Part shown: positions 1-5,015 of the stretch, piece by piece
Layout of the letters: every line of letters begins with the position of its first letter
Numbering within the stretch: position 1 is the stretch's first letter
Assembly: GCA_041665985.1 (NCBI GenBank)
Contig: JBAYHV010000027.1
Coordinates: 1-10,094, forward strand
DNA from: CAIRYW01 sp041665985
GTDB taxonomy: Bacteria > Patescibacteriota > Minisyncoccia > Phycocordibacterales > CAIRYW01
Direction: 5' to 3'
Length of the DNA: 10,094 bases
Position numbers and translations under genes: made by a program
The notes under the pieces: model-generated
The model's input: only the letters and a program-made list of their open reading frames with translations
What the model was told of the DNA's origin: nothing
The model's database searches: none

Positions 1-1
1 A

Positions 2-1024
2 GGCGCTTTTGTTTTAATAAAAAGAGGGAAGTATCCGGAATATCTCGTGCTTGAAATTGGAGCGGATAGACCAGGAGAAATAAAAGAATTAATGAAATGG
101 ATCCATCCAGATATTTCTGTTGTGACAAGAGTTGGTTCAGTTCCTGTACACGTTGAATTTTATAGATCAGTTGCGGAAGTCGTAAAAGAAAAAGGGGAAG
201 TTGTTAAAGGTTTGAAACCAGATGGTTTTGCAATTTTAAATGCAGATGATGATGACGTTCGAGATATGAGGCATTTAACAAATGCAAAAACTATTACTTT
301 TGGAATAAAAAATAAATCAGATATCTCAGTATCCTACCCCGCTATCATTTATGATAATGCAGGGCACATTGAAGGTGTGAGTGCAAAAATTGATGTTTTG
401 GGAAATAGTTTTCCAGTAATGATCAAAGGCTCACTCGGGGTTCAGCAAATTTATCCAGTAGCAGCTTCTTTTGCTTTAGCTTCTGCCAAAAATTTAAATT
501 TGCTTGAAGTCGCAAATTCATTTTTACATCACAGTGCGCCACAAGGAAGAGTAAAAATTCTTAAAGGAATAAATGATTCAACAATTATTGATGATACATA
601 CAATTCTTCACCGACCGCTGTAGAAGAAGGCTTAAATATTTTAAAAGATGTTGAAACAAAAGGTAAAAAAATTGTGATCCTTGGAGATATGTTAGAACTT
701 GGAAAACATTCCTCAGATGAACATAGAAGAATAGGGGAAATTGCAGGAGGTATTGCTGACATCGTTATTGGAGTAGGTATTAGGGCAAGAGAATTAGCGA
801 ACGCTGCTCAAGTGGCTGGAGTTCCAACAGACAATGTTTATTTTGTTCCCGATGCAAAACAAGCAGGAGAGACGGCGACAAAACTAATAAGACAACATGA
901 TGTGATTTATGTAAAAGGTTCACAAGGAATGAGAATGGAAAGAACCGTAGAACAAATAATGGAAGAAAAAAATAAAAAATCAGAACTTTTAGTGAGACAA
1001 GAAAAAGAGTGGTTGGAGAGGTAA
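2..1024 (+). CDS. murF: UDP-N-acetylmuramoyl-tripeptide--D-alanyl-D-alanine ligase (MurF), 5'-truncated by window edge
   Basis: MurF adds D-Ala-D-Ala to the UDP-MurNAc-tripeptide in cytoplasmic peptidoglycan precursor synthesis. The frame is open from base 2, so the first GTG/ATG in the window is not the start. About 340 residues of the central and C-terminal domains are present; the N-terminal domain and the ATP-binding P-loop lie outside. Seen in order: LEIGADRPGEI (MurF LEMGxxxxGEI), a VPVHVEFY loop where typical MurF has GPAHLExF, LNADDDD, the conserved DDTYNSSP motif that opens the C-terminal domain, VILGDMLELG, and VKGSQGMRMER near the end. In the central domain the usual H-N-x-x-N reads GVQQIYP, a substitution I associate with CPR MurF proteins (from memory). 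The protein ends in a basic tail. It converges on the next gene, 44 bp away. Family call is firm; the ends and start are not visible. Confidence 0.93.
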   Translation, partial: GAFVLIKRGKYPEYLVLEIGADRPGEIKELMKWIHPDISVVTRVGSVPVHVEFYRSVAEVVKEKGEVVKGLKPDGFAILNADDDDVRDMRHLTNAKTITFGIKNKSDISVSYPAIIYDNAGHIEGVSAKIDVLGNSFPVMIKGSLGVQQIYPVAASFALASAKNLNLLEVANSFLHHSAPQGRVKILKGINDSTIIDDTYNSSPTAVEEGLNILKDVETKGKKIVILGDMLELGKHSSDEHRRIGEIAGGIADIVIGVGIRARELANAAQVAGVPTDNVYFVPDAKQAGETATKLIRQHDVIYVKGSQGMRMERTVEQIMEEKNKKSELLVRQEKEWLER

Positions 1025-1033
1025 TTTAATTTT

Positions 1034-1073
1034 AAAAAAAATATAAAAAAATACTGAGCGCCGAACGCTCAGT
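1034..1073 (-). terminator. Rho-independent terminator of the 1069-1713 gene, overlapping its stop codon
   Basis: Perfect 8-bp stem ACTGAGCG/CGCTCAGT (1053-1060 with 1066-1073) with a 5-base loop that reads TTCGG on the minus strand, followed in the minus direction by a long T-rich tract (1034-1052). The TGA stop (1071-1069) lies inside the stem, so there is no 3' UTR before the hairpin. On the plus strand only a weak T run follows, but the hairpin may also help end murF transcripts. Confidence 0.85.
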
Positions 1074-1713
1074 GTGTTTCTTGGTAATACACAGTTCTCT
1101 CAAATTTCTCGAAAGCTTCTTTTTTTGCCTGCATGACTCTTCCAAAGACCTCAAAGGCTTTTTTTGCGAGGCCAAAATCTCTCTCTGGAATATCAGAGAA
1201 CTTGAATGTTCCTGTAATTTTCATTCCGGCCCACGTATTATCCCGACGAGCTTTTTCAAGATCTCTTTTATTATCTCGCTTTTGTTTTTTGAACAGAGCA
1301 AGGAGAACTTGTTGTGTCACGAGGTCAAATCCGCCGAAGTGAAAATCGAGACGAATCTTTTCTAGATCAGCAACATCCACTAGTGCAATGAAATTTCTCG
1401 CACCCATATCGTCTTTGGAAATTTCCACCAACCTTTCAGTGGAGTAGAGATTTGCAATGGTTTTTGCAAAATCTTTTCCTGTAACGGGTTCGAAAAGACT
1501 TTCAAGAACTTCTTTGAACGACCATTTTTCTTGAATATCTGTAATTGCTTCCCTGAGTGCTAACATTTTGGTCCCAGATCGGACACTTTTGATCACAGGT
1601 CTTCCCAATTGAAAGAAATGTCCGTGCGTCCAAGTAAGAAGGTTAATTTCCCAAGGTTTTTGATAGTCGCAACCCTCAACGATAATAACTAAGTTGATAC
1701 TGTGAGTTTTCAT
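1069..1713 (-). CDS. Hypothetical protein, 214 aa, family not recognised
   Basis: I do not recognise a family. The protein starts with a beta-strand-like hydrophobic stretch (INLVIIVEG, residues 7-15). The middle is mixed (LDFHFGGFDLVTQQVLLALF, about 122-141). From about 142 to the end it is rich in Lys, Arg and Glu, with heptad-like helical segments (KKQKRDNKRDLEKARRDN; then AKKAFEVFGRVMQAKKEAFEKF). There is no signal peptide or membrane segment, so it is probably cytoplasmic; the basic helical tail could bind nucleic acid, which is a guess. The ATG at 1713 is supported by a possible TTGTGC-17-TGTTAT promoter 6 bases upstream and no Shine-Dalgarno, fitting leaderless initiation. It ends in TGA inside a terminator hairpin. 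A line sampled by eye (1381-1440) is about 40% GC. It lies downstream of another unknown gene in the same direction, but a terminator separates them, so they are probably not one operon. Confidence 0.8.
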   Translation of the reverse strand: MKTHSINLVIIVEGCDYQKPWEINLLTWTHGHFFQLGRPVIKSVRSGTKMLALREAITDIQEKWSFKEVLESLFEPVTGKDFAKTIANLYSTERLVEISKDDMGARNFIALVDVADLEKIRLDFHFGGFDLVTQQVLLALFKKQKRDNKRDLEKARRDNTWAGMKITGTFKFSDIPERDFGLAKKAFEVFGRVMQAKKEAFEKFERTVYYQETH

Positions 1714-1719
1714 AGTTCA

Positions 1720-1748
1720 ATAACAATTCAAATATAATTCAAGCACAA
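1720..1748 (-). promoter_or_regulatory. Candidate promoter of the 1069-1713 gene
   Basis: On the minus strand TTGTGC (1748-1743), a 17-base spacer and TGTTAT (1725-1720) end 6 bases before the ATG. The boxes are weak, but the geometry matches the better promoters in this window. A tandem pair of TTGTACAA palindromes lies just upstream. Confidence 0.4.
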
Positions 1749-1757
1749 ATGAATTTT

Positions 1758-1774
1758 TTGTACAAATTGTACAA
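1758..1774. promoter_or_regulatory. Tandem TTGTACAA palindromes, possible operator
   Basis: Two exact copies of the self-complementary octamer TTGTACAA (1758-1765 and 1767-1774), centres 9 bp apart, lie just upstream of the candidate -35 of the 1069-1713 gene. Such tandem palindromes can bind dimeric repressors. No regulator gene is next to it, and the sequence is AT-rich, so chance is possible. Confidence 0.3.
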
Positions 1775-1830
1775 GAAGTATGAAAAATATTTTTTATTAG
1801 TAGTTATTATAAAATTTTATATTATTAATA

Positions 1831-1860
1831 TAAAAAAATCGCACGACAAGAAGTCGTGCG
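1831..1860 (-). terminator. Rho-independent terminator of the 1873-2481 gene
   Basis: Perfect 8-bp stem CGCACGAC/GTCGTGCG (1840-1847 with 1853-1860) with a 5-base loop. In the minus direction it is followed by A and seven T (1838-1832), then more AT-rich sequence. It starts 12 bases after the TAA stop. Directly beyond it is an AT-only palindrome (1815-1835, 10-bp arms around a central T). Confidence 0.88.
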
Positions 1861-1872
1861 GATGACAAAAGC

Positions 1873-2481
1873 TTAGGACAACTGAAGCAGGTGGTCGATG
1901 GAGGTTGCAAGCATGATGTCAGGACTGATGTGTCCCAAGGTCATGCCAATGAGTCCTCCTTTTACCGAAAAAACACCAGAACCTGATTCGCTACCGACCT
2001 CTACCGAGATTTCACTTTCTTTGTCGGTGTTAAGGTGACGAAATATGGGTTCTATAACTCCAAATGTCACCTGATTATCGTGGGATTTTCTCACACCGAT
2101 CTGGAAGACAAAATCTTCAGATTCGATCCGGTTTTGAACCGGGATAATTTGATTGCTCGGACTTATTGGTAGCTGGTAGGTTTGGTACCTGCTCATTCCT
2201 GGTCGACTGACTGGCTTGATGTCGACAGTCTCACGACCCAGAACCAACGCAGCTCTAGGGTGAAAATCAATATTGTGATAGGTCGCCACTTCCATTTTGC
2301 CAAGATGAATTGCGGAGACTCGACTGCCATATTGACCAATGATTGTGATAACCATTCCCAGAGCTTGACGCAAGGTATCTCGCAAATAATCTGAAAGAGG
2401 CTCTGTGGCAAGCTCTTTTCGACGATAAGCGAAAATTTTGCATGAATTCTCTGCTGTTTCCTGCACATTTTCAATTTGCAT
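1873..2481 (-). CDS. Possible trypsin-like serine peptidase-fold protein, 202 aa (otherwise unknown)
   Basis: No confident family match from memory, but the order of motifs resembles chymotrypsin/HtrA-type folds. A GSRVSAIHLGKMEVATYHNI stretch (about 52-71) looks like the strand-turn-strand around the catalytic His (H69). VDIKPVSRP (86-94) could be the Asp strand (D87). ESGSGVFSVKGGLIGM (165-180) strongly resembles the nucleophile loop (S166) followed by the usual glycine-rich strand. The end, ATSIDHLLQLS, resembles the C-terminal helix after such domains. There is no signal peptide or membrane segment, unusual for secreted members, so it would act in the cytoplasm or may be a non-catalytic relative. 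The start is set by AAAAGGA five bases before the ATG. Sampled lines are about 47% GC, far above the NUDIX/DUF4260 neighbour, suggesting different origin or selection. The gene is certain, the function call tentative. Confidence 0.75.
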   Translation of the reverse strand: MQIENVQETAENSCKIFAYRRKELATEPLSDYLRDTLRQALGMVITIIGQYGSRVSAIHLGKMEVATYHNIDFHPRAALVLGRETVDIKPVSRPGMSRYQTYQLPISPSNQIIPVQNRIESEDFVFQIGVRKSHDNQVTFGVIEPIFRHLNTDKESEISVEVGSESGSGVFSVKGGLIGMTLGHISPDIMLATSIDHLLQLS

Positions 2482-2486
2482 ATATT

Positions 2487-2491
2487 TCCTT
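2487..2491 (-). promoter_or_regulatory. Shine-Dalgarno site (AAGGA) of the 1873-2481 gene
   Basis: AAGGA on the minus strand (within AAAAGGA) is 5 bases before the ATG at 2481. It fixes this start and is notable because most genes in this window lack such a site. Confidence 0.7.
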
Positions 2492-2493
2492 TT

Positions 2494-2516
2494 GTTAAGG
2501 GTTTAACTGAGTTAAA
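2494..2516 (-). promoter_or_regulatory. Overlapping inverted repeats in the leader of the 1873-2481 gene
   Basis: Two inverted repeats share one arm: GTTAA(2494-2498)/TTAAC(2503-2507) with a 4-base loop, and TTTAAC(2502-2507)/GTTAAA(2511-2516) with a 3-base loop. Only one can form at a time in RNA, and they lie just upstream of the Shine-Dalgarno site. They could be alternative leader hairpins or a triple half-site operator of the GTTAA type. No clear -10/-35 pair could be fixed upstream. Confidence 0.4.
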
Positions 2517-2560
2517 TGCTACTCTTTATATTCTATTATTCAAGTGAAAGGGGATTAGTA

Positions 2561-2920
2561 CTATTTACCAATATGACCTAGGTGAGTATCTTTGAAATCA
2601 GTATCAAGTTTTAGACCGTAACCCAAAAATCTATCCATACTAATATGAGCTATCCAAATAATAGAAATTAACAAAAGTATTCGAGTTTGAAAAATCCAAA
2701 AAATAATAAGTAATAAAAATGGAGCAACGTATGTGTGTCCAATGTTATAAATAGTTGCTCCAAGTTTTGAATTTTTTAAATACCCGATCATAAATATATC
2801 TGGAACCAAAAGAAGTATAAAAAACATCCACCAGCTTGTACCTATCATCGAGTACACCAAAACAGTGGTAATAAAAAATACTAAGGCTTCCAATTTCAAA
2901 ATGAGAGATATTTTGTTCAT
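2561..2920 (-). CDS. DUF4260 family small membrane protein
   Basis: The 119-aa protein matches the DUF4260 pattern from memory: an N-terminal LKLEAL segment, SWWMFFILLLVPDIFMIGYL, NIGHTYVAPFLLL, an IIWIAHISMDRFLGYGLK stretch, and the terminal DTHLGHIG. Four hydrophobic segments are visible (about 11-26, 30-46, 62-78, 82-93), so it is an inner-membrane protein. The molecular function of the family is not known to me. Length is typical of the family. It starts 4 bases after the stop of the NUDIX gene and should be co-transcribed and translationally coupled; no separate promoter or Shine-Dalgarno is seen. Very AT-rich. No clear terminator follows in the 79-bp gap before the next gene's stretch. 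Confidence 0.88.
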   Translation of the reverse strand: MNKISLILKLEALVFFITTVLVYSMIGTSWWMFFILLLVPDIFMIGYLKNSKLGATIYNIGHTYVAPFLLLIIFWIFQTRILLLISIIWIAHISMDRFLGYGLKLDTDFKDTHLGHIGK

Positions 2921-2924
2921 ATGA

Positions 2925-3344
2925 TTAGTTTAATGCTTTCTCGATTGCTTCGTAATAGCCTTTTTCAATAGGAATTTCGGTTGCAGCCAACAAAGCAGGC
3001 AGTTCATTTTTTGATACCCATTTGAATTCTGTGTGTTCTGAACTCAGTTTCACCTCAAATTCTTCAGCTTCTATTTTATAAAAAATTAAGAGAAGAGCCT
3101 TGTTATCTTTCAAATCATGACTCAATCGATAGGCGTTTAAGATATTTCCAATAGAATATTTTCCTAGCGTAGGTAATTCCTCTGAGAGTTCTCTTTTTAA
3201 TGTTTCTTCAATAGTTTCATTATCATCAATTCGTCCACCTGGAATATCCCAATATGAATTTCCATCTTTAACATTTTTCAAAATAAGGCATTTGTCTTTT
3301 ACTCGAACAACACCTTTTACTCCTACATTAAATTCTTTTATCAT
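2925..3344 (-). CDS. NUDIX hydrolase
   Basis: The 139-aa single-domain protein should hydrolyse a nucleoside diphosphate linked to another moiety, with a divalent metal. The NUDIX box runs from G37: G37, five residues, E43, seven residues, R51-E52-L53-S-E55-E56, all catalytic Glu/Arg positions intact. The box's later Gly position (normally after EE-x) is Pro/Thr (ELPTL), a minor deviation. An upstream YWDIPGGRI strand (31-39) and a downstream FKWVSKNELPALL segment (about 106-118) are typical of the fold. Substrate cannot be told. The start at 3344 is supported by a TATCAT box 6 bases upstream, consistent with a leaderless mRNA. First gene of a two-gene unit with the DUF4260 protein. Confidence 0.92.
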   Translation of the reverse strand: MIKEFNVGVKGVVRVKDKCLILKNVKDGNSYWDIPGGRIDDNETIEETLKRELSEELPTLGKYSIGNILNAYRLSHDLKDNKALLLIFYKIEAEEFEVKLSSEHTEFKWVSKNELPALLAATEIPIEKGYYEAIEKALN

Positions 3345-3350
3345 TGCTTA

Positions 3351-3356
3351 ATGATA
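3351..3356 (-). promoter_or_regulatory. -10 box (TATCAT) of the NUDIX-DUF4260 operon
   Basis: TATCAT on the minus strand ends 6 bases before the ATG, so transcription should begin at or next to the start codon. The -35 is weak (TTACAA, 18-base spacer). Confidence 0.55.
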
Positions 3357-3387
3357 ACTTAAAATTTCAAATTTTTGTAATAAATGC

Positions 3388-3393
3388 TATATT
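3388..3393 (+). promoter_or_regulatory. Extended -10 box (TGC-TATATT) of tRNA-Glu
   Basis: TATATT preceded by TGC (extended -10) with a weak TTTCAA 17 bases upstream (3365-3370). It predicts a start near 3400 and a pre-tRNA leader of about 20 bases containing a 7-bp hairpin AGCTTTT/AAAAGCT (3399-3416). Confidence 0.5.
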
Positions 3394-3419
3394 TTTATAG
3401 CTTTTAGTTAAAAGCTTTT

Positions 3420-3491
3420 GGCCCTATCGTCTAACGGTTAGGACGAAGCCTTCTCAAGGCTTAAATCCGGGTTCGATTCCCGGTAGGGTCA
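3420..3491 (+). tRNA. tRNA-Glu (anticodon CTC)
   Basis: A full cloverleaf can be drawn: acceptor GGCCCTA/TAGGGTC with one G-T pair, a short D arm around GTC/GAC, anticodon stem AAGCC/GGCTT with loop TTCTCAA giving anticodon CTC (reads GAG), and T arm CCGGG/CCCGG with loop TTCGATT. Discriminator base is A (3491) and the next bases are CAA, so CCA is not encoded and must be added by a nucleotidyltransferase. Intronless, 72 bases. Its last 15 bases recur at 3634-3648. Confidence 0.95.
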
Positions 3492-3648
3492 CAAAAGTTG
3501 CGAAGCAATTTTGACTTTTGCTTAGCTAAGCAAAAGGAATCGAAAGGCGGAGCTATAAAATTTCAGTAGAAATTTTTGCGAGCCAGGGTCGTGAAAATTT
3601 TAATTTGCAAATTAAAATTATTCCTGACCGAATTTCCCGGTAGGGTCA
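3477..3648 (+). repeat. Duplicated tRNA-Glu 3' end flanking a hairpin cassette (157-bp period)
   Basis: TTCCCGGTAGGGTCA is present at 3477-3491 (T arm to discriminator) and exactly again at 3634-3648; outside that, CGATT versus CGAATTT shows a near match with small insertion. Between them nearly all sequence can pair: a 9-bp hairpin with GAA loop (3492-3513), a perfect 22-base palindrome (3515-3536), an 8-bp hairpin AAAATTTC/GAAATTTT (3557-3576) inside a GGC/GCC stem (3546-3548, 3582-3584), and a perfect 24-base palindrome (3596-3619) inside GGTC/GACC (3587-3590, 3626-3629). No ORF is seen. This resembles an attL/attR-like duplication at a tRNA gene, or a unit of a tRNA-derived intergenic array. 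Confidence 0.7.
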
Positions 3649-3723
3649 TAGTTTTTGAGCTGTATTCCCCAATCTATTTTTAGGTATTCTTTTGTACATT
3701 CCGATTTTTTTTTGCATTTGGAG

Positions 3724-3729
3724 TATAAT
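3724..3729 (+). promoter_or_regulatory. -10 box (TATAAT) of the 3737-4543 gene
   Basis: Consensus TATAAT ends 7 bases before the ATG at 3737. It argues against a longer protein starting at TTG 3692, because that codon would lie upstream of the transcription start. The -35 region is not recognisable. Confidence 0.65.
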
Positions 3730-3736
3730 TTGCGTT

Positions 3737-4543
3737 ATGGAAAAACAACCTTATCAGGAATATAGAGATGAATTAGCAGATAAACTAAATGAGATAAGGG
3801 ATGCAGGCGAAGATTCCGAAGATCCAAAATCAAAAATTAACAGAGCGAATGCGGAGGGGTATTTGGATGGGAAAAAAGAGGATAGTTTCTATAGATTTTC
3901 AAAATATAAGCACCAAAAAGAGGATATAAATAAAGAAGGTGCTGAAGAACTTCAGAGTGTATTATTGGATAGTTTAAATAATTTAAAAGAAAAGAATGAA
4001 TTAATTAGAGTTGAAAGGGTGATTGGATTTGGTAGTTCTGCTCCTGCTTCTATTTCTACTACTGAAAAAGATTACAAGGTTGATTTATCAAAACATAGAG
4101 ATTTAACCATTGGTTCAATATTCAAAAATGCAAAATTGTTTAACCTCAGAAGAGGTAATTTAGATGATGCTATTGTTGAGAAACAATTATTTTATATTGA
4201 ACTTGATTTTGAAGACTTTTATGATTATGAAGGTAAAAATTATTTAATAAAAAATAAGTTTACAAACAGAAGAATATATCTTGATCATGTAGGCGAGCAA
4301 ATTGTAAAGTCGTTAATTGATAACCAAAATCTTATACCAAGTGAATTTACTAAACTTATTGGGATATTAGTTTATTCTGAAGGAAAAGGGAATCAAGAAA
4401 AACACATTGGTTTAAGTTACAATTCTCAAACTAAGAAATGGGATAAATTAGAGGCTGGGGAAACCTGGTCAATGGGTCATCGTTTGGTTTTTCCAAAATA
4501 TCCAGATCCAAATTTTAATGACACAGACAAAAAACTAATATAA
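3737..4543 (+). CDS. Hypothetical protein, 268 aa, family not recognised
   Basis: No family recognised. The N-terminal third is highly charged and helical (EYRDELADKLNEIRDAGEDSEDPKSK; then a run of Lys/Glu-rich sequence to about residue 95). A mixed alpha/beta region follows, with VERVIGFGSSAP, then KQLFYIELDFEDFYDYEG (acidic and aromatic, about 149-166), and a C-terminal part with IGILVYSEG and an aromatic-rich end (WDKLEAGETWSMGHRLVFPKYP). There is no signal peptide, membrane span or cysteine motif, so it is likely cytoplasmic. The in-frame TTG at 3692 would add a hydrophobic 15-residue head, but the TATAAT box at 3724 makes ATG 3737 the better start. Codon use is AT-rich like the bulk of the window. 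A T7 run without hairpin follows the stop. Confidence 0.85.
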   Translation: MEKQPYQEYRDELADKLNEIRDAGEDSEDPKSKINRANAEGYLDGKKEDSFYRFSKYKHQKEDINKEGAEELQSVLLDSLNNLKEKNELIRVERVIGFGSSAPASISTTEKDYKVDLSKHRDLTIGSIFKNAKLFNLRRGNLDDAIVEKQLFYIELDFEDFYDYEGKNYLIKNKFTNRRIYLDHVGEQIVKSLIDNQNLIPSEFTKLIGILVYSEGKGNQEKHIGLSYNSQTKKWDKLEAGETWSMGHRLVFPKYPDPNFNDTDKKLI

Positions 4544-4557
4544 CATTTTTTTAATAC

Positions 4558-4585
4558 TTGCCAAAAAGGAAGGTTTTGCTAATGT
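4558..4585 (+). promoter_or_regulatory. Promoter of ndk
   Basis: TTGCCA (4558-4563), 16-base spacer, TGC-TAATGT (extended -10; box 4580-4585), then 6 bases to the ATG. The same TTGCCA -35 is used by rplU. Predicts a leaderless mRNA. The AAGGA at 4566-4570 lies about 20 bases from the ATG and inside the spacer, so it is not a ribosome site. Confidence 0.7.
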
Positions 4586-4591
4586 TGACAC

Positions 4592-5014
4592 ATGCGAGAG
4601 AAGTGTTTGGTGCTAATAAAGCCGGACGGTATCTCAAGAGGGTTACTGCCCCTAATACTAGATAATATTCGACAATCTGGCTTGGTTATCCTTGAACAGA
4701 AATTTTTGACTGCAACAGAGGATCAGTGTAAAAAACATCATAATATTAAGACCAGAAATTACGGAGCAACGGAGGAACAAATTGTAGATTATTTGGCCAG
4801 AAGCTACATTAAAAATGAAAATATTTGCGCAATGATCTTGAAAGGAGAAAACGCAGTTGAAAGAGCTTTGGAAGTTAAAATGAAAATAAGAGAAACTTAC
4901 TGCACAGACGATAAGGAAAAATGCAAAAGGGAAGGCAGAGCTTTGCACAACATAATGCATTCATCTGAATCTGTGGAAGATACAGAAAAAGAGATCGATG
5001 TTTGGTTAAAATAA
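4592..5014 (+). CDS. ndk: Nucleoside diphosphate kinase (divergent)
   Basis: Ndk transfers the gamma-phosphate between nucleoside triphosphates and diphosphates through a phosphohistidine, balancing cellular NTP pools. The 140-aa length is normal. Visible: VLIKPDGISRGL (K10-P-D-G and R16), the GLVILEQKFL strand (30-39), and the active-site segment HNIMHSSES with catalytic His123, where the family usually has N-x-x-H-G-S-D-S; the Gly is Ser and Asp is Glu. The central part is odd: the usual Y-x-x-H-x-x-x-P-F-F block is replaced by a KKHHNIKTRNYGATEEQIVDYLARSY stretch, and the region carrying conserved Arg residues reads EVKMKIRETYCTDDKEKCKREGRALHN. So it belongs to the family but is strongly diverged; activity is likely but unproven. 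The start is fixed by a promoter 6 bases upstream. It converges on the MFS gene with a 1-base gap. Confidence 0.88.
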   Translation: MREKCLVLIKPDGISRGLLPLILDNIRQSGLVILEQKFLTATEDQCKKHHNIKTRNYGATEEQIVDYLARSYIKNENICAMILKGENAVERALEVKMKIRETYCTDDKEKCKREGRALHNIMHSSESVEDTEKEIDVWLK

Positions 5015-5015
5015 T

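Noticed and set aside
1808..1835. AT-only palindromes as a replication origin or binding site
   Set aside because: They consist of A and T only and lie in the tail of a terminator; no DnaA boxes or iterons are nearby.
2182..2474. Open frames inside the 1873-2481 gene on both strands, and similar ones inside murF, the 1069-1713 gene, ndk, the MFS gene and yqeY
   Set aside because: They lie wholly or almost wholly within better-supported genes, lack promoters or ribosome sites, and their translations have unnatural composition.
3492..3633. CRISPR array or integron attC array
   Set aside because: Palindromes differ from one another, there are no regularly spaced identical repeats, and no attC core (GTTRRRY) layout or integrase gene.
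3634..3648. A second tRNA gene
   Set aside because: Only the T-arm 3' half and acceptor strand are present; no anticodon arm or 5' acceptor strand upstream can complete a cloverleaf.
3692..3736. Upstream TTG start giving 15 extra hydrophobic residues to the 3737-4543 protein
   Set aside because: A consensus TATAAT box lies at 3724-3729, so the TTG would be upstream of the predicted transcription start; ATG 3737 fits the common geometry.
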